A stretch of 38,873 bases of DNA from Akkermansiaceae bacterium (GCA_029253285.1 JAQWZU010000004.1:1-38873); one strand, 5' to 3'. Numbered from the stretch's first letter, positions 8,271-17,741 are shown. Made by a program: numbers and translations. Notes: generated from the sequence alone by a model not told the origin.

Positions 8271-9548
8271 ATGGCCAAAGGTTTTCAAAGTCTCCCCGGT
8301 TTTCGTGATTTTCGTCCCGAAGACTGCGCGGTGCGCAATTATCTCTTCCGGACTTTTCGTGAAGTGGCGAGACGCTATGGCTTCCTTGAATACGAAACTC
8401 CCCTTCTCGAACCTACCGAACTCTACCTCAAGAAGTCGGGCGGCGAATTGAGCAGCCAGCTCTTCCGCTTCGAAGACCAGGGCGGACGCGACATCACCCT
8501 TCGCCCCGAAGTCACCGCCTCTCTCGGTCGCCTCGCCGCCACTGTGCAGCGGAATTACCAAAAGCCGATGCGTTGGTTCGAAATCGGCCAGTGCTTCCGC
8601 TACGAAAAACCCCAGAAAGGCCGCACCCGCGAGTTTTACCAATTCAATGTCGACCTCCTCGGCGAATCGAATTCCGGAGCAGACGCCGAACTCATCGCTC
8701 TCTCGATCGAATTGATGCGTGAACTGGGCTTCCAATCCGGCGACTACGTCATTCGTCTTTCCGATCGTAGCTACTGGCAGGCCTTCGGCGAAAAGAAAGG
8801 TCTCAGCAAAGAACAAACCGCCGAACTTCTCCAGATCGTCGACAAGCTCGAGCGCAACAAGCCCGAGGTCACAGAAGAAAACCTCTCGTCTCTCGGCCTT
8901 ACCGCCGACGAAGTCAAAACCGCCATCGAGCAACCCGAAGCTCTCGGCGAGAACCTCGACAACATCCTTGCCAATCTCGAAGCCCGGGGCATACGGGACG
9001 AAGTCGAAGTCGATCTTTCTATCGTGCGCGGCCTCGCCTACTACACCGGCGTGGTCTTCGAAGTGTTTGATGCTAGAAAATCCCTCCGCGCCGTCGCAGG
9101 AGGCGGACGTTACGACACCCTCATCTCCAGTCTCTCCGATGGCTCGGTTGACCTCCCCGCCGCCGGATTTGCGATTGGCGACGTTGTCATTCGTCATCTC
9201 ATCGAAGAAACACCCCACGCTGCCGCAAAGATGGAAGAGGCACTCGAAGCCGACAAAGCTTGCGACGTTTTCATCGTCCTTGCCGACGAATCGAAACAAC
9301 TCGACGCTCTCGGCCTGGCTTCGAAACTCCGCAGCGCCGGAATCGCAGTGATCTATCCGCTAGCTCCAACCAAAGTCGGCAAGCAATTCAAACAAGCCGA
9401 ACAATCGGGCGCCCAACTGGCCCTCGTCGTGGGAAATGAATTCCCCGAGCTCGCAATGAAAACCCTCTCCTCCAGAACTGAAGAAACGATTACGGCTAAC
9501 GCCGACGTCGCAGACTCCATCCTAAAACGACTCAACACCACATCATGA
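8271..9548 (+). CDS. hisS: Histidine-tRNA ligase
   Basis: Charges tRNA-His; a class II synthetase. With the start at MAKGFQSLPGFRDFRPED it is 425 residues, the normal bacterial size; the frame is open back to 8187, but a likely promoter lies within that extension. Class II motif 2 is seen in WFEIGQCFRYEKPQKGRTRE followed by FYQFNVDLLG. The histidine-specific GLAYYTG segment and the motif 3 region follow, and the C-terminal anticodon-binding domain occupies roughly the last 90 residues. Its stop overlaps aspS by four bases, giving a hisS-aspS operon as in many bacteria. Confidence 0.96.
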   Translation: MAKGFQSLPGFRDFRPEDCAVRNYLFRTFREVARRYGFLEYETPLLEPTELYLKKSGGELSSQLFRFEDQGGRDITLRPEVTASLGRLAATVQRNYQKPMRWFEIGQCFRYEKPQKGRTREFYQFNVDLLGESNSGADAELIALSIELMRELGFQSGDYVIRLSDRSYWQAFGEKKGLSKEQTAELLQIVDKLERNKPEVTEENLSSLGLTADEVKTAIEQPEALGENLDNILANLEARGIRDEVEVDLSIVRGLAYYTGVVFEVFDARKSLRAVAGGGRYDTLISSLSDGSVDLPAAGFAIGDVVIRHLIEETPHAAAKMEEALEADKACDVFIVLADESKQLDALGLASKLRSAGIAVIYPLAPTKVGKQFKQAEQSGAQLALVVGNEFPELAMKTLSSRTEETITANADVADSILKRLNTTS

Positions 9549-11344
9549 GAACACACCACTGTAACGAAATACGCTCCGAACATATCGGACAAACCGTCAC
9601 CTTGATTGGTTGGGTGAATTCCACGCGTGACCACGGAGGCGTGATCTTTATCGACCTCCGCGACCGCGAAGGCCTGACTCAGGTAGTTTTCCGTCCCGAT
9701 GACTCCATCGAAGCAGCCAAGCTTTCCCACTCACTTCGTGAAGAAGACGTGATTCAAGTCACGGGAACGGTCACGGCCAGGCTTAAAACCGAAGAGGTGG
9801 ACGCCACCAACGCCGATCTTGCCACCGGGCAAGTCGAACTAATCGCCAAGGAGCTCACGATCGTCAACAAGGCAGAGGTGCTCCCCTTCCAGCTCGACAA
9901 GGAACTCTCCAACGAAGACCTCCGTCTCAAGCATCGCTATCTCGACCTTCGCCGCCCGCGCCTGACCGAGAACCTCAAACAGCGTCACATCATCACCAAA
10001 GCCGCCCGTGATTTCCTCTCGGACGAAGGTTTCCTCGAGGTTGAAACACCCATTCTCTCCAAAGCGACTCCGGAAGGAGCCCGGGACTTTCTTGTGCCTT
10101 CGCGTATCAACCCAGGAAAATTCTACGCCCTTCCGCAAGCACCCCAACAATACAAGCAGATGCTCATGGTTGCCGGCGTCGAAAAATATTTCCAGATAGC
10201 CCGTTGCTTCCGCGACGAAGATCTGCGAGCAGACCGACAGCCTGAATTTAGCCAGATCGACATCGAGGCCTCCTTTATCTCACAAGACGACATCATCGGA
10301 ATGATCGAAGGAATGCTCTCCTCGATGTTCTCACAAGCCCGTGGAGTGGAAGTCCCCACTCCCTTTGAGCGTCTCACCTGGAAAGACGCCATGAATCGCT
10401 ATGGCTCCGATAAGCCCGAACGTCGCATCGGCATGGAGATGGTTGACCTTACCGAAGACCTCAAGGACTGCGAATTTCGCGTCTTCTCGGGCACTATTGC
10501 CAACGGCGGCGTTGTCAAAGCAATCAACGCAAAAGGCTTTGCGGACATTTCCACCGGTCAAATCGATAAGCTCACCAAGCTGGCTCAGGAAGCCGGAGCC
10601 AAGGGACTCGCCTACATCCAGGCCCGCGACACCGACCGCACGACCTGGCGCTCGCCATTCGTGAAGCGGATGACCGACAGCGAAGTGGAGGCTCTTCGCA
10701 GCAAACTCAACATCGAACCCGGAGACCTCATCCTCTTCGCAGCCGACAACTGGGAGCCTGCCTGCGACGTCCTCGGACGCATCCGCCTTGAGGTTGCAAG
10801 CCTTAAGGAATTGCTCAAAGGGAACGAAGAGCTCGATTTCCTTTGGGTCACGGAATTCCCTCTCCTCGCCTATGACGAAGAAGAGGGCCGCCACGTCGCG
10901 GTGCATCATCCCTTCACCCGCCCCCTCATAGAAGACGAGGAAAAACTTCGCAATGGCGAACTCGATGGACTTCGTGCCCAGGCCTACGACGTCGTTCTCA
11001 ACGGCTACGAATTAGGCGGCGGCTCGATCCGGATCCACGAAGCCGACTTACAGAGTTCGATGTTCACGGCACTCGGAATTAGCGAAGAAGAAGCGGCCGA
11101 GGAATTCGAGCACATCCTGGACGCCTTCAAATACGGCGCTCCTCCTCACGGCGGTATTGCCCTGGGTCTCGATCGCGTCGTGATGCTGGCCTGCAAGGAA
11201 AACTCGATCCGCGAAGTCATCGCCTTCCCAAAAAACAACAAGGGAGCCGAACTCATGACCTCAAGCCCCGGAACCGCGACTCCGATTGCCCTCCGCGACC
11301 TGCGCATCAAATCTACCTACGTCGAAAAGCCCAAGGATGAGTAA
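9545..11344 (+). CDS. aspS: Aspartate-tRNA ligase (bacterial type)
   Basis: Charges tRNA-Asp (possibly also tRNA-Asn, which cannot be settled here). The 599 residues match the long bacterial form: N-terminal OB-fold anticodon domain (about 1-105), class II catalytic domain, the bacterial GAD insertion (about 300-420), then motif 3. Motif 2 reads FRDEDLRADRQPEFSQIDIE. The motif 3 region is GGIALGLDRVVML, and the C-terminus carries the usual SPGTATPIALRDLRI-type ending. The ATG start overlaps the hisS stop (ATGA), indicating translational coupling. Confidence 0.96.
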   Translation: MRTHHCNEIRSEHIGQTVTLIGWVNSTRDHGGVIFIDLRDREGLTQVVFRPDDSIEAAKLSHSLREEDVIQVTGTVTARLKTEEVDATNADLATGQVELIAKELTIVNKAEVLPFQLDKELSNEDLRLKHRYLDLRRPRLTENLKQRHIITKAARDFLSDEGFLEVETPILSKATPEGARDFLVPSRINPGKFYALPQAPQQYKQMLMVAGVEKYFQIARCFRDEDLRADRQPEFSQIDIEASFISQDDIIGMIEGMLSSMFSQARGVEVPTPFERLTWKDAMNRYGSDKPERRIGMEMVDLTEDLKDCEFRVFSGTIANGGVVKAINAKGFADISTGQIDKLTKLAQEAGAKGLAYIQARDTDRTTWRSPFVKRMTDSEVEALRSKLNIEPGDLILFAADNWEPACDVLGRIRLEVASLKELLKGNEELDFLWVTEFPLLAYDEEEGRHVAVHHPFTRPLIEDEEKLRNGELDGLRAQAYDVVLNGYELGGGSIRIHEADLQSSMFTALGISEEEAAEEFEHILDAFKYGAPPHGGIALGLDRVVMLACKENSIREVIAFPKNNKGAELMTSSPGTATPIALRDLRIKSTYVEKPKDE

Positions 11345-11392
11345 ATTTCTCCGAGATTGACCAAAGCAAGCGCCTTTCGCAGAGTCACTACG

Positions 11393-12091
11393 ATGATTCG
11401 AAATGCCCTTCTTTTTTGCCTTTGTCCTATTACGTTTACGTCCGTCCAAGCGGAGATCGAAAACGAAATTAAGTTGGGGATCGAAGCCGTCACCGGAATT
11501 CGTTCCAGCTATCTCCATCGCGGATATGATCTCGCCGGCGCATCGCTGGAATTTCAACTTCAAGCGGAGTTCGCCCTCTCCAACGAATCATCGCTCAACT
11601 TCGGCGTCTGGCATCTCGCTGAAAGCGACGGAGATTTTTCAGCAAACTCGGCCTATTTGGAACTGGATCACCAGGTCGCCGAACAACTCTGGATCGGCGG
11701 ATCGATCACTTATCGCGAATTGGATCGCAGCTCTCTCGACAGCGGCGGTGATCTCGGAACCTACTTCCGCTATCGCCCTCACGACGATTGGACCATCAGC
11801 GGAGAGCTACACTACGACTTTGCTGCCGACGGGTGGTATGCGGACACTGAATTGGAGTGGAGCCAACCACTCTCCGACACCGCCTTTATTGCAATCAGCA
11901 ACGGAGTCAGCTTTGCGTCCGACTACTACGGCGACAGCAGCTTTCACGATGTCTTCAGCAGAATCACTCTGACCTATCCTCTATCCGACGAAATCGCCTT
12001 CACGCCATTCGTAGGATCCAGCTTTTCCTTGAGCGATTCAAACCGCGACGATGAAGTCTACGCCGGCTTGTGGTTCGAGGTTATTTTTTAG
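11393..12091 (+). CDS. Probable outer-membrane beta-barrel protein
   Basis: About 232 residues from the ATG at 11393; an upstream TTG in frame at 11357 is less likely. A signal peptide, MIRNALLFCLCPITFTSVQA, is followed by alternating polar/hydrophobic strands typical of a barrel. The final residue is Phe after EVI, as required for outer-membrane assembly. Strand pairs with short turns (YLHRGYDLAG, SYLELDHQ-like segments, LSDEIAFTPFVGSS) suggest an eight- to twelve-strand barrel. I do not recognise the specific family. It lies 48 bases after aspS and may be read from the same transcript. Its end overlaps the convergent EF-hand gene by 11 bases. Confidence 0.75.
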   Translation: MIRNALLFCLCPITFTSVQAEIENEIKLGIEAVTGIRSSYLHRGYDLAGASLEFQLQAEFALSNESSLNFGVWHLAESDGDFSANSAYLELDHQVAEQLWIGGSITYRELDRSSLDSGGDLGTYFRYRPHDDWTISGELHYDFAADGWYADTELEWSQPLSDTAFIAISNGVSFASDYYGDSSFHDVFSRITLTYPLSDEIAFTPFVGSSFSLSDSNRDDEVYAGLWFEVIF

Positions 12092-12812
12092 GCCCCTTCT
12101 TCCGGGGGTCGCGAAGTTCGCTTGAATCCAGAAAGCCATCGGCATTTTTGTCGAGCTTTTGGAATAACTTCTCTCTCGCCTCCTCAGGCACTCCAAGAGA
12201 AATTGGACCCTTTTGGAATTCCTCCCTTGAAACTCTATTGTCCCCATTAGTGTCGAGGTTCTTCATCCCTCCCTCGGGCCTACCACCTTTTTTACCACGA
12301 CGGTCATGTCCCAACTTGGAATGGTCCTTGCGGCTCAAAAACCCATCCTTATTGCGATCCATTTGATCAAAAATACGACGAGCACGCTCCGGCGGCATCT
12401 CTTTGAATTTGGGAGAGTTTGAAAATTCCTCAATGCCCACCCGGCGGTCTTTGTTGGCATCCATTTTCTCAAATAGCGGGAATGCAAATCCGCCATGAGG
12501 GCCCTTTGGATCATGGGAACGTCTCAGCTCATTCTTCGAAATCACCCCATCACTGTCCTTATCCAAACGGTCAAAAATCTTCTTCCTGACCCCCTCATCA
12601 AGAGATTGCATCCTCTTGCTGGCTGAAAATTCCCCGAATGAGATTTCGCCGTTCTTATCGGCATCCAGTCGCTTCACCATGTCCTGGGATGACGGTCTTT
12701 CTCCACCCCGATCAGGCTTATCACCCTCTTTTTTAGGCTCTGCCTCACAACCCATCATTCCCGAAGAATTCAGGGTTACCAGTGCCAGAATGATGAAGAT
12801 AATGCGCGCCAT
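12081..12812 (-). CDS. Six-EF-hand lipoprotein
   Basis: A 243-residue secreted calcium-binding protein. The N-terminus is a hydrophobic signal followed by a lipobox-like GMMGC with the lipidated Cys at 22, then a charged linker. Six EF-hand loops follow, starting near residues 50 (DADKNGEISFGE), 84, 118, 152, 187 and 221, most with the D-x-D/N-x-D/N-G pattern. The third (DANKDRRVGIEE) and fifth (DTNGDNRVSREE) lack the central Gly, and the fourth ends in Asp-His instead of Glu. Such EF-hand lipoproteins are common in planctomycetes and Verrucomicrobiota, and their roles are mostly unknown. It converges on the barrel gene. Confidence 0.85.
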   Translation of the reverse strand: MARIIFIILALVTLNSSGMMGCEAEPKKEGDKPDRGGERPSSQDMVKRLDADKNGEISFGEFSASKRMQSLDEGVRKKIFDRLDKDSDGVISKNELRRSHDPKGPHGGFAFPLFEKMDANKDRRVGIEEFSNSPKFKEMPPERARRIFDQMDRNKDGFLSRKDHSKLGHDRRGKKGGRPEGGMKNLDTNGDNRVSREEFQKGPISLGVPEEAREKLFQKLDKNADGFLDSSELRDPRKKGPKK

Positions 12813-12914
12813 AGGATCAGCTTGGGGGAGTTAACCACAGAGTGGAGGCGAAGTTGCACAAAAAATCGCGCTTTTGCGTAGACTGGACACGGGGAGATTT
12901 TAAACTACCGGCAG

Positions 12915-13784
12915 ATGGAAATTCTTTCCCTTCTCAAAGCCCCCAAGCCAACTCTCTCTTTTGAATTTTTTCCTCCAAAAGACGACGCTGGAGCAGATGA
13001 TTTGCTGAAGACAGTCGATGACCTGGGAAAACTAGATCCAGCCTTCGTGAGTGTGACCTACGGAGCCGGCGGGACAACCAGGGGCCGCACCCGCTCCCTG
13101 GTTCAGCGTATCATGAAGGAAGCCTCTGTCCCTGCGGTCCCCCACCTGACGTGCATTGGACACTCTGAAGATGAAATGTCCGAGATTCTCGACCACTATT
13201 CGAAGGATCAAGTCAGCACCATTCTGGCCTTGCGGGGCGATCCACCACGCAATGAACCCAACTACGATCGCAGCAAAGACGACTTCAAGTTTGCCGCCGA
13301 CCTGGTGAAATTCATCAAGAACCATCACCACCCCATTGAAATTGGCGTCGCCGGATTTCCCGAGGGTCACCCCGCCACTCAAAACCGGCTCAAGGAAATG
13401 GAATACTTCAAAGCAAAAGTAGATGAGGGAGCTGACTACATTTGCACCCAGCTCTTTTTCGACAACCACGACTTCCTGGACTACCGGGATCGATGTGCTC
13501 TCGAAGGAATTCATCTTCCCATCGTGGCGGGCATCATGCCCATCACGACAATTTCCGGCATGAAGAGAATGGCCGAACTCGCCGAGGGAAGCCGATTTCC
13601 CGCAACACTATTGAAAGCTCTCAACACCGCAGGAAATGACGCCAAAGCCATCCAACAGGCTGGAATCCAACATGCGATTCATCAGTGCCAGGAACTCATC
13701 GACGAAGGAGTTTCAGGCCTACACCTTTACACTCTCAACAAGAGTAATGCGACCCTCACCATTGCCAACTCGCTGGAGTTTTAA
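12915..13784 (+). CDS. metF: Methylenetetrahydrofolate reductase
   Basis: Reduces 5,10-methylene-THF to 5-methyl-THF with FAD, supplying methyl groups for methionine. The 289-residue single-domain protein matches the bacterial MetF length. It has the N-terminal SFEFFPPK with catalytic Glu17, VSVTYGAGG followed by TTR, and the PHLTCIGH folate/FAD-binding strand, then LALRGDPP and VAGFPEGHP. The ATG start fits the family. It appears to be a single-gene unit, and no SAM or SAH riboswitch was recognised in the 102 bases upstream. It converges on the AsmA-like gene with 20 bases between stops. Confidence 0.95.
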   Translation: MEILSLLKAPKPTLSFEFFPPKDDAGADDLLKTVDDLGKLDPAFVSVTYGAGGTTRGRTRSLVQRIMKEASVPAVPHLTCIGHSEDEMSEILDHYSKDQVSTILALRGDPPRNEPNYDRSKDDFKFAADLVKFIKNHHHPIEIGVAGFPEGHPATQNRLKEMEYFKAKVDEGADYICTQLFFDNHDFLDYRDRCALEGIHLPIVAGIMPITTISGMKRMAELAEGSRFPATLLKALNTAGNDAKAIQQAGIQHAIHQCQELIDEGVSGLHLYTLNKSNATLTIANSLEF

Positions 13785-13804
13785 GGAGCACTCAGGTGGG
13801 TAGA

Positions 13805-15481
13805 TTACTCCTCCTCGATATACTCCTCTTCCCGTCTCGCTTCCTCGAGAACTTCCTTTGCGACATCCGCAGAGACCCGTGAAAAGGTGTTTTTGTTTTT
13901 AAAAGGAACCCAGCGCCACCCTAGGGCATCGGCAGGGAACATCTTGATCAGGTTATCGTATTTCGCGAAAGCGATTGCCGGCACTCCGAGGCTTAAATCT
14001 CCACGAACCCGGTAGACATTCATCTCGTCTCTCATCCTCATATCATCGATCTGCTGCGGAGTCATGACTCCACGCTGGGCCTCCGAAAGCCCGGCTAACC
14101 CTGAATTATCGAGATTAAGATAGTTTTCCTCCTCCTGCAAAAGACCCGCCGCAGTCTTCAGACTCATCCGCTCATCCTCTAAATCCTTGGCCGCCGAAGT
14201 GTCAGTACTGTCAGATTTAAAACTCCCCGAGCCAATCCCTTCGGTCAACACGATTTCAAGGGCCTCTGCAGCTTCCTTCTGACTAGGCAAATGGGTTTTA
14301 AATTCGCCCTTCAACGCAGCCAATGAACCCGACTTCAGATCAATCCCATTTACCTCCATCTCTCCTCCCCCGGTTTTGAAGGAAAACATGCCCTCTTCAA
14401 AATCAACCCGTCGGTATGTCCGGTCCACATCAAGAACTGAAATCGCCCGCAAGAGATCCCACTTCTCACGTAAAGTGACCACATCATTCCCTCGCAATTC
14501 TACATCGGCTTCCATCACAATACGATAATCAGTTGATCCGGAAATTTTCAGATCTCCGGAAATCGAACCCGACATAAACTCCCTCACGTCAATCCCCGGA
14601 AGCCTCACCAAAGATAGAATTGGCAATGATTGAAATGATCCTTTTAAATCAAATTTCGGACGTGCCGCCGGCCCCATAATTGAACCAGCCAGTTCCATTT
14701 CCCCGCCGTTCTTGGACAAGAGCAACTTCTCCACTCTGATTCCATCCGAATCACACAGCAACTTGGCCTCCTTGATATCGAGATTCTTCAACCAGTTCTG
14801 ACTGAACCGTCCTCCCTCGAGTGAGATTTCCCACACCCCTTGATCCCGGGAGGCGCGAAACTTCGCCTTTTCTAGTTTCCCGTAGGTAATCTTGGAATAC
14901 CCCCATTCACAACTCAACTCATCGATCTCAATGGACTCCAGATTCCCCTCCGACATGCTCGCTATAATTGAAGCAAAGGAATTCTCCATTTCCTCCTGAT
15001 CCCCTCCCGCTTTGAGTTCAAAATAGGCTGACTTCATCCTCACCTGCTCAGGTGCCCACTTGGAGGTAATTCCAGTGAGAAAGCTCGAAGCTGCTGCCAA
15101 GCGATTGATTTCAGCCTGATAGAAAAAGCTCTCTTCCCCACCTTCAATGACAAGGTCTTGAAAAGTCGAAACACCCCTGGCTCTCTCAAACTTCTTGGCT
15201 TCGATGGAGCTGGCCCCCAATACCTCACCCAGCGCAGCCGTCACTTCGCCTCGGTAATCATCCCCTCCAAAATAGTGATTGAGGGCAAAAAACGCCACTC
15301 CCAGGCACAGCAGCAGCACTACCAGCACTCTCAAAAACAACACTCCCAACTGCTTGATCACGGACCCACCACCCATGGTTCCGGCATGGCGTAATTGGAA
15401 AAAGATCCCTTGTTTTGCAATCCAATCAGTCACGCGTTTTTGATATTCATCAAGGCGCTGCTGATCGATAAGGTTACCCAC
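13805..15481 (-). CDS. Membrane-anchored AsmA-like protein of unknown function
   Basis: A 558-residue protein with one membrane helix near residues 45-67 (LGVLFLRVLVVLLLCLGVAF), a short cytoplasmic N-terminus and a large periplasmic part. The periplasmic region has many short strands and SGSISGDLKISG / MELAGSIMGP-type segments, as in AsmA/TamB-like beta-groove proteins that move or organise lipids. I assign only this broad resemblance. The C-terminal 100 residues look different: a helical part, then FAKYDNLIKMFPADALGWRW and an acidic Glu-rich tail. The start is taken as GTG at 15481; an ATG at 15376 (residue 36) is an alternative that keeps the helix. It is divergent from scpA. Confidence 0.72.
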   Translation of the reverse strand: MGNLIDQQRLDEYQKRVTDWIAKQGIFFQLRHAGTMGGGSVIKQLGVLFLRVLVVLLLCLGVAFFALNHYFGGDDYRGEVTAALGEVLGASSIEAKKFERARGVSTFQDLVIEGGEESFFYQAEINRLAAASSFLTGITSKWAPEQVRMKSAYFELKAGGDQEEMENSFASIIASMSEGNLESIEIDELSCEWGYSKITYGKLEKAKFRASRDQGVWEISLEGGRFSQNWLKNLDIKEAKLLCDSDGIRVEKLLLSKNGGEMELAGSIMGPAARPKFDLKGSFQSLPILSLVRLPGIDVREFMSGSISGDLKISGSTDYRIVMEADVELRGNDVVTLREKWDLLRAISVLDVDRTYRRVDFEEGMFSFKTGGGEMEVNGIDLKSGSLAALKGEFKTHLPSQKEAAEALEIVLTEGIGSGSFKSDSTDTSAAKDLEDERMSLKTAAGLLQEEENYLNLDNSGLAGLSEAQRGVMTPQQIDDMRMRDEMNVYRVRGDLSLGVPAIAFAKYDNLIKMFPADALGWRWVPFKNKNTFSRVSADVAKEVLEEARREEEYIEEE

Positions 15482-15586
15482 ATGGGAATACTAAACAATG
15501 GATAGGCGATTGACCATCGAAAATAATCCGAGCATTCGATTAGTATTTCACTCGCCGTACCCCGCGACCTCGGGTATCTCTCCTGC

Positions 15587-16324
15587 GTGGAATCTGCCGA
15601 CTACAAAGTCAGCCTGGAAATATTCGAAGGCCCCTTAGACCTGCTTCTTTACCTCATCAGGAAAGACGAGGTGGACATTTACGACATATCGCTGGAACGG
15701 GTCACAACCCAATATCTCGATTACCTCGAGACCTTCAAACTTCTCAACATCGATTTGGCATCTGAATTCATCTCCATGGCCGCCAACTTGATGTATATTA
15801 AGAGCCGGACCCTTCTCCCCAAGCGGGAGCAGCCTCCAGAGGACGAGGCAGACGAAGACGACCCTCGATGGGAATTGATCCGCCAGCTAATTGAATACAA
15901 AAAATTCAAAGATGCCGCCGGCTTCCTCGCCCGCCGGGAGGTCGAACAAGAATCGGTCTTCGCCCTCACTCCCGAGAAAAACGCAAAACCCGAGGATCTT
16001 GAACCGACTCCCTTGGCCGAAGTTTCCATTTTCGACCTCATCAGAGCCTTCCAGAATGTCCTGAAGCGATTCGAAGAGGCCCGGGATTTTGGCGACATCG
16101 TCGATGACCGCTACACCGTCAATGACAAGATCGAATTCCTCCTGACCAGTCTCCAACCAGGCCAAGGAATGACTCTGCAATCTCTTTTCAAGGAGGCCAC
16201 CTCGAAGGTCGAGGTCATCGTCACCTTCCTCGCCCTCCTCGAACTCATGAAAATGAACCAATTCAAGGCCAAACAGGACAACCTGATGGGGCAGATCGAG
16301 ATCGTCCGGTCCGCCGCTCCGTAA
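15587..16324 (+). CDS. scpA: Segregation and condensation protein A
   Basis: The kleisin subunit that bridges SMC heads in the bacterial condensin, acting in chromosome segregation. The N-terminal segment KVSLEIFEGPLDLLLYLIRK followed by DEVDIYDISL is diagnostic. ANLMYIKSRTLLPKR follows, and the C-terminal winged helix (about 165-245) includes VIVTFLALLELMK and the usual QIEIV ending. 245 residues is normal. The start codon is GTG. The usual partners scpB and smc are not in the window. nadD follows after 12 bases, so the two are probably co-transcribed. Confidence 0.94.
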   Translation: MESADYKVSLEIFEGPLDLLLYLIRKDEVDIYDISLERVTTQYLDYLETFKLLNIDLASEFISMAANLMYIKSRTLLPKREQPPEDEADEDDPRWELIRQLIEYKKFKDAAGFLARREVEQESVFALTPEKNAKPEDLEPTPLAEVSIFDLIRAFQNVLKRFEEARDFGDIVDDRYTVNDKIEFLLTSLQPGQGMTLQSLFKEATSKVEVIVTFLALLELMKMNQFKAKQDNLMGQIEIVRSAAP

Positions 16325-16336
16325 TCCTCAATTCCC

Positions 16337-16921
16337 GTGTCCCTCCCTCCCCGCCTGGCATTCTTTGGAGGAACCTTCGACCCCATTCACCTGGGACACC
16401 TGGAAGTTGCCCGCAAAGCGCAATTCGCCCTTCAATTGGATCAAGTGATTTTCCTGCCCTGTCGGCAGTCCCCTCACAAGACAGACACACCCAGCGCCTC
16501 CGACCAAGAGCGCCTCGAAATGATCAAGATCGCAATCCAAGATATCCATTGGGCGCATGTCAGTGACTTCGAGCTGAAAAAGCCACCTCCGTCCTACACG
16601 TGGGAAACCTTGCGCGAATTCAAGAATACATTTCAAGACGACTGCCGTCTTTTCCTGATTCTGGGGCTTGATCAATGGAATTCCCTGCCTCGCTGGAAAC
16701 ACCCCGAACGGCTCGCGGAGGATGTTGAATTTATTGTGATTGGGAGAGACGGACACCCTGACTCCCGTCCCGATTACCGGGCTCATTTCATCGAAGGAGA
16801 TCACCCGGCTTCCTCGTCCCAAATCAGAGAGGACATCTCCAGCGCCATTCCTCCCCGATGGCTTCCGAAAAAAATTCGAACGTATCTTGCTCAAAAAGGT
16901 CTCTATTCTAACATTGCCTAG
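16337..16921 (+). CDS. nadD: Nicotinate-nucleotide adenylyltransferase
   Basis: Makes nicotinate adenine dinucleotide from NaMN and ATP in NAD synthesis. The nucleotidyltransferase signature is at residues 10-21: FGGTFDPIHLGH with His18 and His21. The second signature appears near the end in SSSQIREDIS. GLDQWNSLPRWKHPERL is typical of the family. 194 residues fits. The start codon is GTG. It lies 12 bases after scpA and 42 bases before a TPR protein gene; the rsfS gene that often follows nadD is not here. Confidence 0.94.
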   Translation: MSLPPRLAFFGGTFDPIHLGHLEVARKAQFALQLDQVIFLPCRQSPHKTDTPSASDQERLEMIKIAIQDIHWAHVSDFELKKPPPSYTWETLREFKNTFQDDCRLFLILGLDQWNSLPRWKHPERLAEDVEFIVIGRDGHPDSRPDYRAHFIEGDHPASSSQIREDISSAIPPRWLPKKIRTYLAQKGLYSNIA

Positions 16922-16963
16922 GCAATTTGACTTCCCTAGGCTTCTCAAAGAATTCCTTTTCCT

Positions 16964-17737
16964 ATGAAAAAAATCACCCTCGCCCTTCTGGCTTCAACCC
17001 TCTGCCTGTCGGCCCAAAAACCAAAATCTGCTGAAGCAGAGAAACAAGAAATCCCACAATGGATCGCTGACATTAGAGCTCTCTCAGAAGAGGACCAAAA
17101 AAAATACGGGGTAAGCGCCCAACGCTGCAAACAACTCTTCGATCAAAAAAGAGTCTTCGAATGCCTCGCGGAAATCAGAAAAACCGAGGAAATCTACGAT
17201 CGAAACCCCGCCATCCTCAATCTCCGGGGTGCCTGCTACGTTGAATTTCGCAGTTTCGACAAAGCTTTGGACGCTTTCAAAGTTGCCCTGGAAATTCAAA
17301 AGGGCGATTTCAACGTCCGCTTCAACATCGCCGAAATCAAGTTCGTCTCCCAGAAATATCAGGAGTCTCTGGTTGATCTCGAATCACTCCTCGAAGAGGC
17401 CTCCGAAGACTCCAATTACGCCAGCATGATCCCGCTGATCAAGTTCAAAGGCCTCCTTTGCAAACTGAAACTCAAAGACGTCGATGGAGCGAAGCAATAC
17501 ATCGCGGATACCGATTTTCTCTCCGACTCGCCAATTTACTACTACGGAAATGCCGCACTCGCATACAACAACGACAATGGTCCCGAGGCCGAAAAATGGC
17601 TGGCCCGGGCACGGATTGTCTTCGGCAATCCAAAGATCCTCGCTCCCTGGCAGGACACCTTAATTGAATATGGTTACGTCAAGAGCTTCTACGGCGGAGA
17701 CTTGGAACTCGAGAGCGGCCCACCGACCGGAGAATAA
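16964..17737 (+). CDS. Exported TPR-repeat protein
   Basis: A 257-residue protein with a short signal peptide (MKKITLALLASTLCLSAQ) and tetratricopeptide-like helical repeats. One clear repeat starts near residue 80 (NLRGACYVEFRSFDKALDAF) and the next near residue 115 (RFNIAEIKFVSQKYQESLVD). Further degenerate repeats reach the ALAYNNDNGPEAEKWLARA segment. It likely acts as a periplasmic protein-interaction scaffold; partners are unknown. The GPPTGE end is polar. It is probably the third gene of the scpA-nadD unit. Its stop is 4 bases from the convergent deaminase gene. Confidence 0.8.
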   Translation: MKKITLALLASTLCLSAQKPKSAEAEKQEIPQWIADIRALSEEDQKKYGVSAQRCKQLFDQKRVFECLAEIRKTEEIYDRNPAILNLRGACYVEFRSFDKALDAFKVALEIQKGDFNVRFNIAEIKFVSQKYQESLVDLESLLEEASEDSNYASMIPLIKFKGLLCKLKLKDVDGAKQYIADTDFLSDSPIYYYGNAALAYNNDNGPEAEKWLARARIVFGNPKILAPWQDTLIEYGYVKSFYGGDLELESGPPTGE

Positions 17738-17741
17738 TCAC

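Noticed and set aside
8232-9299. A 355-codon minus-strand frame opposite hisS
   Set aside because: It is antisense to a certain hisS with no family resemblance. Similar shadows are opposite aspS (10331-10909), aroK (2397-3023), queG (3434-4066) and the PpiD-like gene (22744-23568).
12813-12914. A possible SAM or SAH riboswitch before metF
   Set aside because: Only about 100 bases are available, and I could not find the conserved core or paired helices of the known methionine-related riboswitches.
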